Source: an uncultured bacterium
Lineage (GTDB): Bacteria; Patescibacteria; ABY1; SG8-24; 2-12-FULL-60-25
Assembly (NCBI GenBank): GCA_937863195.1
Contig: CALMET010000147.1
Coordinates: forward strand, 1-6,004
DNA: 6,004 bases
Reading direction: 5' to 3'
The notes under the pieces are model-generated. The model was not told the DNA's origin. It did not search any database and worked only from the letters and a program-made list of their open reading frames with translations. Positions within the stretch are counted from its first letter, which is position 1. Each line of letters begins with the position of its first letter. Both the position numbers and the translations under genes were made by a program. Of the stretch, positions 1 to 6,004 are shown in pieces.

Positions 1-3000
1 CGGGCGCTAATAGTATCGCTGGTGCTGGCTTTATCGGAGTGGAGGTATTTAGGGCGACAAGTACCGTAATTTACGGAAATTATTTTGGCACCAATACATC
101 GACGTCAGTCATCGCCCCAAATGATCGCAATGTCAGCACGAACCAGACCTATCTAGTGACGATTGGCGGTTCTGTTTTGGGACAGGGTAATATTTTTGGC
201 CAAACAGATTTTGACTCTGTCATCATTAATCCACGGTCTCGCGGTACCACTATTCAGGGTAATGTTTTTGGTACTTATGCTGACCACGTTGCTAATTTGT
301 CTATTGGTATTGATGCTATTTATTTATCTGGCGAGGCCGCTGATACGGCGATCGTTGGTGGTCTGGGGGTAAATGAAAGCAACTGGATCAGCAATGCTGG
401 GACCGGTATTAGAGTTGATGCTTATGCTGGTACGTTGTCTATCATAGGTAATACTGTTGTGAGCTCAAGTCTTGATGGCTTGCGTGTGACAGGTGATGTT
501 GGCGCCGTGACAGTACAAGGTAACTATATCGGTGTAGATGCATCGTATATCGTTCGCCAAAACGCTCGTGGTGTATTCGTCGATGACCCAACGGCTGAGA
601 CACTTATTTTTGGCGGCGCAGTGTCAGCTGAAGAAAATATCGTCGCATATAATAGAGATGCCGGTATCACCGTTGGTAACGCTGGTTCGGGTTTTTATCT
701 CTTGCGTAATCGTATTTATGGTAATGGTGACCTGCAGATTGATCTTGGTGATGATGGTCTAACGGCTAATGATGCCAATGATGCTGATGTAGGCGCGAAT
801 GGACTCTTGAACTACCCAATCCCACTCGGTGTGAACGGTAGTTATGCAGGCTATGCCTATGCCGGCCTCGCAGCACAGCAGATTATCATGGACGTGTATT
901 TCTCATCTTCAACGGATAGTTTTGGCCGCGGTCAATTGATGCAATATGCTACGACGGTTACGTTTATGACTGATGGTTCAGGTCTCGCATCAGGTTTTAT
1001 TGATGTCGCCGCTTACGGTCATGACGGTATCGATAAAGTGGCGTTTATGGCACATAACGCTTCAAATACATCCGAAATGTCCGGGGCAACCGGCGGACTT
1101 TTAGGTGTTGCGCTTGCGGCTTCATCAACCGATAATTTTGATAATACATCGGACGTTGAATTTACCTACACCCTCGTAAACTACGGTTCAGATACGTTGA
1201 ATAATCTACAGCTTGAATTCTCGCGTGCATTGTTCTTTCCATTGGTGAGTGGCATCACTATCGTTAGTACTCCTGTTTCGTCTGACCCAAGTATCATCAT
1301 TGATGGCGCATTTGATGGCGACGCCGATACGAGCATGTTCAATGCAGGGGCTTCAACCTTAAACGGTAATACGACGGCGACGATTTCATTTATTATCAAT
1401 GTACCGCATTCAGGCACGGGTTTGTTCTCGGGCTATGCAACCACGTCGGGCGACGTGCTAGGCTTCGGTCTTCAAGATGTTTCTGTGTCTGGTACGGTAC
1501 CAGATGTTGGCAATGGTCTTTCCTATGATGGCGATCTTGATCCGACGAATAATACCTTGATTACGAGCTTGAATTTACCAACTTTTTCTCCTCCTTCGCC
1601 TGCCGTTTCTTTTGTCTTGGATACGCAAACCATTTCAGAAACAGCAGGTACAGCGACGATAAATATCATCTTGAATGCCGCTACCAGCGCCACCGATATC
1701 GTTGCCACGTATTCAGTAGGTGGTACGGCTTCTGATCCGGCTGACTTCATCACGCCAACAGGGTCATTCACCATTCTCGCAGGCGAATCCGCAACATCGG
1801 TACAAGTGACCCTCGTTGATGATGCAACGATTGAAAGTGATAAAACGATTGTCTTGTCATTAACGTCGGTTACACCAAATGCCATTACCGGCGCAACCAC
1901 GACACATACCATCACCTTACAAAGCGAAGATGTTCCGCCTCCACCTGAACTTGAATTTACTTCATTTGGTAGCAGTGCTAACGAAGGAGATGACACGGTA
2001 AATGTTGAACTCGAACTGTCAGCGATCGAAGCATCAGACGTGCTCTTTGCTTATAGTCTTACGGGTTCTGCTGTTTCGCCTGACGATTTTGGCGGCTTGT
2101 CAGGTTCAGGGTCGATCTTGGCAGGGGACACGACCACAACGATTGCGATCACACTTGCGGATGATGGATTTTACGAGGGTTCTGAGACCCTTATTCTTAC
2201 CTTAGACTTCATCTCAACAAATGCTGTTTCGGGTACGCGTATGCAACATACGTTAACGGTGGGTGATAACGATATTCAGCCTGCTGTGGCTTTTGTTATG
2301 GCATCATCGAGCGGGTTAGAAGCGGGCCTAGGCTCGGTAATTATCGATCTTGTCATGGATGCGACCTCGTCATTGCCTGTTGGGATCGACTATTCGATCG
2401 GTGGTACCGCCGTCATGGGTTCAGATATCGGTACGTTGTCAGGCTATGCCGAAATCCCAGCATTATCGACATCAACGACGATTACGATTAATGTCGCTGA
2501 TGATGCGTCGGCAGAATTGGACGAAGACGTGATCCTCACACTCACTTCAGCGAGTTCGCATGCGATGATCGGTGCTCTTGCGGTTTATGAACTATTCATC
2601 CTGAATGATGATGCCGCGCCAATCGCGCCGGCGTCCGTGCAAGTGGGTGGTGGTGCTTTGTCATGCAATCAGGGCACGGGTGGGTGCGGCGGTTCAGCTC
2701 AGCAGGTGAATGCTTCGGTGCCAACGACTACAGAAGAGATCGTCGAATCGACGCAACCCGATGAACCGACAAAGGTTACTCCAGAGACAGATAGCGAGGC
2801 ACCAATCATGTCCACTCAGCCAGACCCGGTAAACGCTTGTATGAAAGAAGTAGGTGGTATCTGTACGCCATATCTCAAGTCGTTTATCCGCTACGGTGCA
2901 AAAAACGATATCGAAGAAGTTAAAAAATTGCAGCTCTTCTTGCGCGATGTTAAGGGGATGAAAGAAGTCAAAGTGACCGGTATCTATGACCGTACCTCAT

Positions 3001-3512
3001 TGCGCGCCGTGATGAAGTTTCAAGCAGGCTTAGGTAAAGATGTTTTATCGCCATGGAATCTATCTTCGCCAACGGGCTATGTCTATATCACGACGTCACG
3101 AGCCATTAACCGTATTCATTGCCAAAAGAACCCTCCAAAACCACAAATAGTGAATACGTGTGACACGGGTTGCTTGAAAAAGATCCAAAACAGCGTAGGT
3201 AATGACACCTATATCGACGTATGTAAAAAAACGATCTCCTGTGTCCCATTGCTGACAAAGACCATTGTCTATAACGCAAAGAATAATAGCGCCGTCGAAG
3301 TTGAGCGTTTACAAGTGGCGATCAATATCGCTCTGGGACGATCAAAAAAGCCAACGCGCCTCTTTGATGCAGCGACCCGTAACGATGTGAACGCCTTGGT
3401 AAAGGCCTATTTTCCAGAAGAAAAAGCAAATCTCACGATCGTAGGTGGTAAGAGCGGGATGGTGGGTGATAAGCTTCAGGCATTGTTAAACGCTACTTGG
3501 TGCGAACGATAG
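1..3512 (+). CDS. Giant modular surface protein, 5'-partial: beta-helix, Ig-like modules, three Calx-beta domains, peptidoglycan-binding-like tail
   Basis: The frame is open from the first full codon at 3 (reading GANSIAGAGF) to TAG at 3510-3512, about 1169 codons, so the true start lies upstream. The GTG at 39 is only the first start-type codon inside the window. Domains in order: right-handed beta-helix with 'GNYFGT', 'GNVFGT' and 'GNYIGV' turns (3 to ~830); a short Ig-like module ending 'NTSEMS' (~831-1100); a DUF11/CARDB-like module ending 'DGDLDPTNNT' (~1107-1578); three Calx-beta domains (1599-2612); a Pro/Thr/Glu-rich linker (~2613-2830); and two peptidoglycan-binding-like units (2862-3509). 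No enzyme active site is apparent. The likely role is an exported, wall-attached adhesin or structural protein. That is inferred from the domain mix, since the signal peptide is out of view. The nearest downstream gene is a probable paralogue, separated by a terminator. There is no sortase LPXTG motif and no C-terminal membrane helix. Confidence 0.93.
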   Translation, partial: GANSIAGAGFIGVEVFRATSTVIYGNYFGTNTSTSVIAPNDRNVSTNQTYLVTIGGSVLGQGNIFGQTDFDSVIINPRSRGTTIQGNVFGTYADHVANLSIGIDAIYLSGEAADTAIVGGLGVNESNWISNAGTGIRVDAYAGTLSIIGNTVVSSSLDGLRVTGDVGAVTVQGNYIGVDASYIVRQNARGVFVDDPTAETLIFGGAVSAEENIVAYNRDAGITVGNAGSGFYLLRNRIYGNGDLQIDLGDDGLTANDANDADVGANGLLNYPIPLGVNGSYAGYAYAGLAAQQIIMDVYFSSSTDSFGRGQLMQYATTVTFMTDGSGLASGFIDVAAYGHDGIDKVAFMAHNASNTSEMSGATGGLLGVALAASSTDNFDNTSDVEFTYTLVNYGSDTLNNLQLEFSRALFFPLVSGITIVSTPVSSDPSIIIDGAFDGDADTSMFNAGASTLNGNTTATISFIINVPHSGTGLFSGYATTSGDVLGFGLQDVSVSGTVPDVGNGLSYDGDLDPTNNTLITSLNLPTFSPPSPAVSFVLDTQTISETAGTATINIILNAATSATDIVATYSVGGTASDPADFITPTGSFTILAGESATSVQVTLVDDATIESDKTIVLSLTSVTPNAITGATTTHTITLQSEDVPPPPELEFTSFGSSANEGDDTVNVELELSAIEASDVLFAYSLTGSAVSPDDFGGLSGSGSILAGDTTTTIAITLADDGFYEGSETLILTLDFISTNAVSGTRMQHTLTVGDNDIQPAVAFVMASSSGLEAGLGSVIIDLVMDATSSLPVGIDYSIGGTAVMGSDIGTLSGYAEIPALSTSTTITINVADDASAELDEDVILTLTSASSHAMIGALAVYELFILNDDAAPIAPASVQVGGGALSCNQGTGGCGGSAQQVNASVPTTTEEIVESTQPDEPTKVTPETDSEAPIMSTQPDPVNACMKEVGGICTPYLKSFIRYGAKNDIEEVKKLQLFLRDVKGMKEVKVTGIYDRTSLRAVMKFQAGLGKDVLSPWNLSSPTGYVYITTSRAINRIHCQKNPPKPQIVNTCDTGCLKKIQNSVGNDTYIDVCKKTISCVPLLTKTIVYNAKNNSAVEVERLQVAINIALGRSKKPTRLFDAATRNDVNALVKAYFPEEKANLTIVGGKSGMVGDKLQALLNATWCER
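3..830 (+). other. Right-handed parallel beta-helix region of the first protein
   Basis: Imperfect coils of about 40-50 residues recur. Each has an 'I-x-G-N-Y-F-G-T' type turn and most have a later 'IxGG' or 'IFGG': turns at about 75-89 (GNYFG), 258-272 (GNVFG) and 519-533 (GNYIG), with GG partners near 357-362 and 612-617. The region ends with a conserved cap at 705-828, reading R-N-R-I-Y-G-N-G, then 'IDLGDDGLTANDANDADVG' and 'NGLLNYPI'. This cap is a familiar closing motif of bacterial beta-helix surface proteins (recognised from memory). The turns match those at the end of the second protein in this window. Polysaccharide-lyase catalysis is not supported; a structural or adhesive stalk is more likely. 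Confidence 0.82.
831..1578 (+). other. Two Ig-like/DUF11-like modules after the beta-helix
   Basis: From ~831 to 1100 the protein reads like the small beta-sandwich that commonly follows the 'NYPI' cap in such proteins: 'IIMDVYFSSSTDSFGRGQ', then 'FMTDGSG', then 'VAFMAHNASNTSEMS'. From ~1107 to 1578 there is a DUF11/CARDB-type repeat: 'VEFTYTLVNYGSDTLNNLQL', an 'ISFIINVP' strand, and the closing 'SYDGDLDPTNNTLIT', which resembles the usual 'DDGTDPxPNN' ending. Both families are extracellular spacer or adhesion modules. Boundaries are approximate and the assignment rests on motif recognition. Confidence 0.65.
1599..2612 (+). repeat. Three tandem Calx-beta domains (coding repeat)
   Basis: Three units of about 110 residues lie at 1599-1931, 1947-2273 and 2280-2612. 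Each opens with a strand such as 'PAVSFV', 'ELEFTS' or 'PAVAFV', continues with a 'YSVGGTA', 'YSLTGSA' or 'YSIGGTA' hairpin, then has a 'DD' acidic turn (at 1818, 2160 and 2499) followed by 'IVLSLTS', 'LILTLDF' or 'VILTLTS'. These are hallmarks of the Calx-beta family, an Ig-like fold that binds calcium through acidic residues and is common in bacterial adhesins. The first unit has ESDKT where the others carry EGSET or ELDED, so its calcium site may be weakened. The third lacks the 'DF' after the GGTA hairpin. The copies are well diverged in DNA, so this is an old duplication. Confidence 0.85.
2862..3509 (+). other. Duplicated peptidoglycan-binding-like C-terminal tail
   Basis: Unit 1 (2862-3122) begins 'CTPYLKSFIRYGAKND', continues 'EEVKKLQLFLRD' and 'VTGIYDRTSLRAVMKFQ', and ends 'PTGYVYITTSRAINRIHC'. 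This is the PG_binding_1-like helical tail I associate with Parcubacteria exported proteins. Unit 2 (3240-3509) repeats the start ('CVPLLTKTIVYNAKNN', 'VEVERLQVAIN', 'RLFDAATRNDVNALVKAYF') but lacks the KFQ and PTGYVY block and ends '-WCER'. The units are joined by a Cys- and Lys-rich spacer. The probable job is to hold the protein on the cell wall. The duplication is seen directly; the binding function is inferred from the family. Confidence 0.8.
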
Positions 3513-3523
3513 GTGGTGTCCAC

Positions 3524-3552
3524 AAAAAAGTGCCCAACATGGGCACTTTTTT
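3524..3552 (+). terminator. Intrinsic terminator after the first gene
   Basis: Twelve bases at 3524-3535 (AAAAAAGTGCCC) pair perfectly with 3541-3552 (GGGCACTTTTTT) around a five-base loop, AACAT. The GC-rich upper stem followed by six Ts is a classic Rho-independent terminator, 11 bases after the TAG. Because the 5' arm starts with six As, the hairpin also presents a T tract on the minus strand and could act in both directions, though no convergent gene is visible. Confidence 0.92.
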
Positions 3553-3560
3553 GCTATCAT
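3552..3560 (+). promoter_or_regulatory. Extended -10 promoter of the second gene, predicted leaderless start
   Basis: TGC-TATCAT at 3552-3560 matches the extended -10 form TGnTATAAT with one mismatch in the hexamer. No good -35 is seen at the right spacing, where the terminator stem lies (3531-3536 is TGCCCA). An extended -10 can work without one. Transcription would begin about 6-8 bases later, at ~3566-3568, and the ATG is at 3568. There is no Shine-Dalgarno-like purine run between this box and the ATG, which fits a leaderless mRNA. The start point is predicted, not measured. Confidence 0.6.
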
Positions 3561-3567
3561 TATCCTC

Positions 3568-3642
3568 ATGAACCGTCTACGTAAGATCGTCGCTCTTTTT
3601 GCGATGATGGCACTTTTTCCTTGGGATGCTGCTTTAGCTTTG
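3568..3642 (+). other. Sec signal peptide of the second protein
   Basis: The protein begins MNRLRK, with three basic residues, followed by a hydrophobic core 'IVALFAMMALFPWDAA' and an A-L-A site at residues 23-25, after which the mature chain would begin LPDVPEVP. This is a standard type I signal peptide. There is no lipobox cysteine near the cleavage site (the first Cys is residue 34), so a lipoprotein is unlikely. Confidence 0.85.
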
Positions 3643-6004
3643 CCGGATGTTCCTGAGGTACCGAATTGTGATTTTAACGGCGATGTTCGAGCTATTGAGG
3701 TTATGCCTGACGGCACGATCTATGTTGGTGGGTTATTTACGACGGTTACCTGTGACGGTGGCGTGACTAATTTTACTCCAAGCCGCATAGCAAAAATATT
3801 TCCGAACGGGCAATTTGACACGGATTGGGACAATAAGGGTGTTAATGGCCCGGTATTAGCGCTTGAAACAGATGGTACACGCTTGTATGTCGGCGGTTCC
3901 TTTACAGAGGCGATCGGTAACGGTGTGAATTATGGCTACAACAATATCGCCGCCCTAGAATTGGGGACAGGTTATGCCGACACGAGTTTTATGGAAGAAG
4001 ATATCGGCGCCGGTACCGATGGCCCCGTGTATACCATTATAAATAATACCTACAGTGGAGCAGGGATTATTATCGGTGGTGACTTTAACTTGGTTTCTGA
4101 TAGTTTTGTGAGTCTAGGTCATACCGGCATTGGCTTTTTGGCGAATGACGGACTTGTCGAACAGTCTTATGGTTTATTGAGCTTTGTTGATGGTAATGCG
4201 GAGGTTAATGCTCTCGCGCTAGACGGTTCAATACTTTATGTTGGTGGTTCTTTTAGAACCGTGAACTGGGATGTGGGATCGGTTATTCGTCAGCGTATTG
4301 CGGCTGTCGATCTCTCACTTGATGCACAAGCAGATCCGAACTTTGTTGTTGCTACTTTTGATCCTGATGTGAATCAAGATGTGCGGGCTATCGCTGTTGA
4401 TACCGCGAACGCTCGTGTTTTTATCGGGGGAGATTTTACCCAGGCAAAAGTTAACACTACGCCAACCAATGTTTATTACTTGCACCCATTTTACACGGCT
4501 ACAGGTGAGCCGGATCTTATTTATGGCGTTTGGCCGGATGTATCCGTAACTGATCTCGACCTTGATAACGGAGAATTATTCGTCTCTGGTAATTTTAACA
4601 ATTTCTTTGGCTCGCCAAGAAACTATATTGCCAGTCTCGACGTCTCTGATATTGCCGTCTATCTCAACTCTTGGGATCCAAACCCAGACAGCGACGTGCA
4701 TGCCGTTGAGGTTACGGGTAATTATGGCGCCATGGGTGGTAATTTTAATAGCACGGATGGTGCTACGACCTTAAATTTTGCTCGTTTTGAAACACCGGTA
4801 CTGCCAACGATGTCAATCAGTGGCACAGTGTTTGAAGACGTGAACTTTGGTTTGAATGCCGGTCGCAGCAGAGTAAATGCTTATAGCAATGGCGGTTTGC
4901 CTGTGGTGGATGCAACCGTTGAAATCTATGACGGTGATACATTGAACTACATTACTTCGGTGACCACCAGTATCACGGGTGAGTACACGTGGACGGCGCC
5001 CGGCGCCGGTGAATATATCGTACGCGTTGTTGATGCGAGCGTGACTTCTGGTCGTACGTTTAATGCCCCAACCCCAGGGTTACTGCCTGTGACGACCTTT
5101 ATAACGAGCGGTGGAGTGGGGGTAACAAATGCCGTTGGTGGAGCTTATCCGAATTTTGCCGATCATGCGGCAAATAATGGCAGCGAGACATTTGCTGACC
5201 TAGTTGCCGGAGGAGAGGCGCCACAGACGTATGGGTTAGTTGATGTGACCGGTGCGATGACGGGCGTCGACTTTGGGTATAACTTTAATCTTGTGGTGAA
5301 TGTGAATGATGCCGGCCGAGGCTCGCTACGTAGCGCGATTACAAACACGAACGCCTTGGCAAATGCGGGGTTGGTACAAAACGGCTATGCGGGCGGTACC
5401 GAGAATATCGTTTTCAGAATTTCGAACGGGACCAACAGTTTAGGTATGGATTCAGGGAATGATAATTTTAATCCCATACTAAGTGCCGCGGTCATTGCGT
5501 TGAGTTCGCAGTTGCCTGATATTACAGAAAGCTTGAGGCTTGATGCGTTAACGCAGCCAAGCTTGCCGGCAAATACGTCCACACCAATTGTTCTTGATGG
5601 TAACTTCTCGTCATACGGTTTTCGTTTTCTTGAACCAGAAAACCATGTAAGAGGTTTTTCTTTTGTAAATATCGCTTATGCACCACTCGCTTTTGCAGAT
5701 GGGTTAAACGAGATTACGAGTAATCATTTTGGCGCTTATCCAAATGATCTGCTCTCAACGTTTTCATCGTACGGAATTATATTTGAAAATAGCAATGCAG
5801 GAACAGGTAATACGATTGGTAATCCAGGCGAGCAGAATGTTTTTGCAAGTATCGGTAATGCAAGTATCTATTTTGCAGCTAAAGCTGACTCTACCTATAT
5901 TCAATCCAACTATTTTGGACTAACGGCTGATGGGTTAACGGTCGCGTTTTGTTACGACGCCATTGAATTCGCCGAAGGGGGTACCGATATCCAAATTGGC
6001 GGAG
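3568..6004 (+). CDS. Giant exported surface protein, 3'-partial: signal peptide, seven-bladed propeller, SdrD/Cna-B-like module, beta-helix
   Basis: An uninterrupted frame runs from ATG 3568 for 812 codons to the last base, with no stop, so the gene continues past the window. Residues 1-25 form a Sec signal peptide. Residues ~38-400 hold seven repeats of the delta-60/DUF5122 type, for example 'VRAIEVMPDGTIYVGGLF', consistent with a complete seven-bladed beta-propeller. Residues ~416-572 form an SdrD/Cna-B-like module opening 'ISGTVFEDVNFG' and closing 'GVDFGYNF'. Residues 580-591 are 'NDAGRGSLRSAI', the usual lead-in to a beta-helix, which then fills ~600-812. No catalytic motif is visible. 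The start is chosen because it alone keeps the basic N-region of the signal peptide and it sits just downstream of a promoter. The gene is probably a paralogue of its upstream neighbour and separately transcribed. Adhesion or partner-cell contact is a plausible but unproven role. Confidence 0.92.
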   Translation, partial: MNRLRKIVALFAMMALFPWDAALALPDVPEVPNCDFNGDVRAIEVMPDGTIYVGGLFTTVTCDGGVTNFTPSRIAKIFPNGQFDTDWDNKGVNGPVLALETDGTRLYVGGSFTEAIGNGVNYGYNNIAALELGTGYADTSFMEEDIGAGTDGPVYTIINNTYSGAGIIIGGDFNLVSDSFVSLGHTGIGFLANDGLVEQSYGLLSFVDGNAEVNALALDGSILYVGGSFRTVNWDVGSVIRQRIAAVDLSLDAQADPNFVVATFDPDVNQDVRAIAVDTANARVFIGGDFTQAKVNTTPTNVYYLHPFYTATGEPDLIYGVWPDVSVTDLDLDNGELFVSGNFNNFFGSPRNYIASLDVSDIAVYLNSWDPNPDSDVHAVEVTGNYGAMGGNFNSTDGATTLNFARFETPVLPTMSISGTVFEDVNFGLNAGRSRVNAYSNGGLPVVDATVEIYDGDTLNYITSVTTSITGEYTWTAPGAGEYIVRVVDASVTSGRTFNAPTPGLLPVTTFITSGGVGVTNAVGGAYPNFADHAANNGSETFADLVAGGEAPQTYGLVDVTGAMTGVDFGYNFNLVVNVNDAGRGSLRSAITNTNALANAGLVQNGYAGGTENIVFRISNGTNSLGMDSGNDNFNPILSAAVIALSSQLPDITESLRLDALTQPSLPANTSTPIVLDGNFSSYGFRFLEPENHVRGFSFVNIAYAPLAFADGLNEITSNHFGAYPNDLLSTFSSYGIIFENSNAGTGNTIGNPGEQNVFASIGNASIYFAAKADSTYIQSNYFGLTADGLTVAFCYDAIEFAEGGTDIQIGG
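3679..4750 (+). repeat. Seven-bladed delta-60/DUF5122-like beta-propeller
   Basis: Seven copies of a 'V-x-A-[IL]-x-x-x-x-G-x-[IL]-[YF]-V-G-G-x-F' core are visible, beginning near residues 38, 94, 152, 212, 271, 325 and 376, at spacings of 51-60 residues. Examples are 'VLALETDGTRLYVGGSF', 'VNALALDGSILYVGGSF' and 'VRAIAVDTANARVFIGGDF'. Later copies decay ('LFVSGNF', 'GAMGGNF'). Seven blades would close one ring. Such propellers serve as protein- or glycan-contact platforms; the ligand here is unknown. Confidence 0.75.
4813..5284 (+). other. SdrD/Cna-B-like beta-sandwich module
   Basis: The segment starts 'SISGTVFEDVNFGLNAGRS', continues with 'VVDATVEIYDGDT', 'TGEYTWTAPGAGEYIVRVVD' and 'LLPVTTF', and ends 'VTGAMTGVDFGYNF'. 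This ordered set of motifs recurs in very large surface proteins of other bacterial phyla, where it also leads into an 'NDAGxGSLR' beta-helix start (recognised from memory). It resembles the SdrD_B/carboxypeptidase-regulatory-like fold, used as a rigid spacer in adhesins. Confidence 0.7.
5305..6004 (+). other. Beta-helix region of the second protein, cut by the window end
   Basis: It opens with 'NDAGRGSLRSAI' (residues 580-591), then 'ENIVFRI', 'LSSQLPDITESLRLDALTQP' and 'PIVLDGN', the usual entry sequence of these beta-helix proteins. From residue ~718 the coils show 'SNHFGA', 'NTIGNPGEQNVF', 'IQSNYFGLTADG' and 'DIQIGG'. The last 93 residues align in register with the beta-helix at nucleotides 78-362 of the upstream gene. 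The region continues beyond the window. Confidence 0.78.

Noticed and set aside
39..41. GTG as the start of the first gene
   Set aside because: The same frame is open and reads beta-helix-like sequence from base 3. The nearby GGAG overlaps the GTG itself so cannot serve as a ribosome site, and no signal peptide follows.
1523..1996. 157-codon minus-strand open frame
   Set aside because: It lies opposite well-supported Calx-beta coding sequence, has no recognisable domain and reads as low-complexity Val/Ser/Ala sequence, as expected of an antisense shadow.
3604..3609. ATG-ATG as an alternative start of the second gene
   Set aside because: It would remove the basic N-region and half of the hydrophobic core of the signal peptide, and has no Shine-Dalgarno before it.
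3486..3716. 76-codon minus-strand open frame across the intergenic gap
   Set aside because: It crosses the terminator and the second gene's signal-peptide region. Its Arg/Lys/Ala-rich translation looks like an antisense shadow, and no promoter or ribosome site was seen.
5845..5868. Short direct repeat GCAAGTATC on both sides of GGTAAT
   Set aside because: It encodes A-S-I-G-N-A-S-I within a beta-helix coil, where such local repetition is expected. It is too short and isolated for a CRISPR or attachment site.
1..6004. Defence, toxin-antitoxin, CRISPR or mobile-element system
   Set aside because: All but 55 bases are explained by two surface-protein genes. No nuclease, helicase, transposase, integrase or repeat-spacer pattern was seen in either strand.

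Overview
The window suggests a member of the Candidate Phyla Radiation (Patescibacteria), most likely a Parcubacteria-type genome. The main clue is the C-terminus of the first protein. It ends in a peptidoglycan-binding-like module with a helix 'EEVKKLQLFLRD', a 'VTGIYD' turn, 'KFQ', then 'PTGYVYITTSRAINRIHC'. I recognise this pattern from memory as the recurrent tail of large exported Parcubacteria proteins. No search was run. Both reading frames use the standard code: no in-frame TGA is needed as a sense codon, and the first gene stops at TAG. Base composition looks near-balanced by eye.

The layout is simple: two very large exported-protein genes on the + strand, both cut by the window edges. 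Gene A (start of window to 3512) lacks its 5' end. It reads, in order, as a right-handed beta-helix, a small Ig-like 'NTSEMS' module, a DUF11/CARDB-like module, three Calx-beta domains, a Pro/Thr/Glu-rich Cys-containing linker, and a duplicated Lys-rich peptidoglycan-binding-like tail. A 55-base gap (3513-3567) holds a strong intrinsic terminator followed at once by an extended -10 promoter. Gene B (3568 to the window end) starts at an ATG almost exactly where transcription should begin, so its mRNA is probably leaderless. It has a Sec signal peptide, a beta-propeller of seven recognisable blades, an SdrD/Cna-B-like module, and the first part of a beta-helix. It is still open at the last base.

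The two genes look like tandem paralogues. The last ~93 residues visible in B align in register with the first ~93 residues of A's beta-helix. The likely shared design is signal peptide, N-terminal modules, beta-helix, adhesion-type Ig/Calx-beta modules and a wall-binding tail, so A's missing start and B's missing end may each be approximated by the other gene. Both are best seen as giant cell-surface or secreted adhesin-like proteins, perhaps for contact with a host or partner cell; that role is inference. I see no RNA gene, CRISPR array, mobile element, defence locus or credible minus-strand gene.
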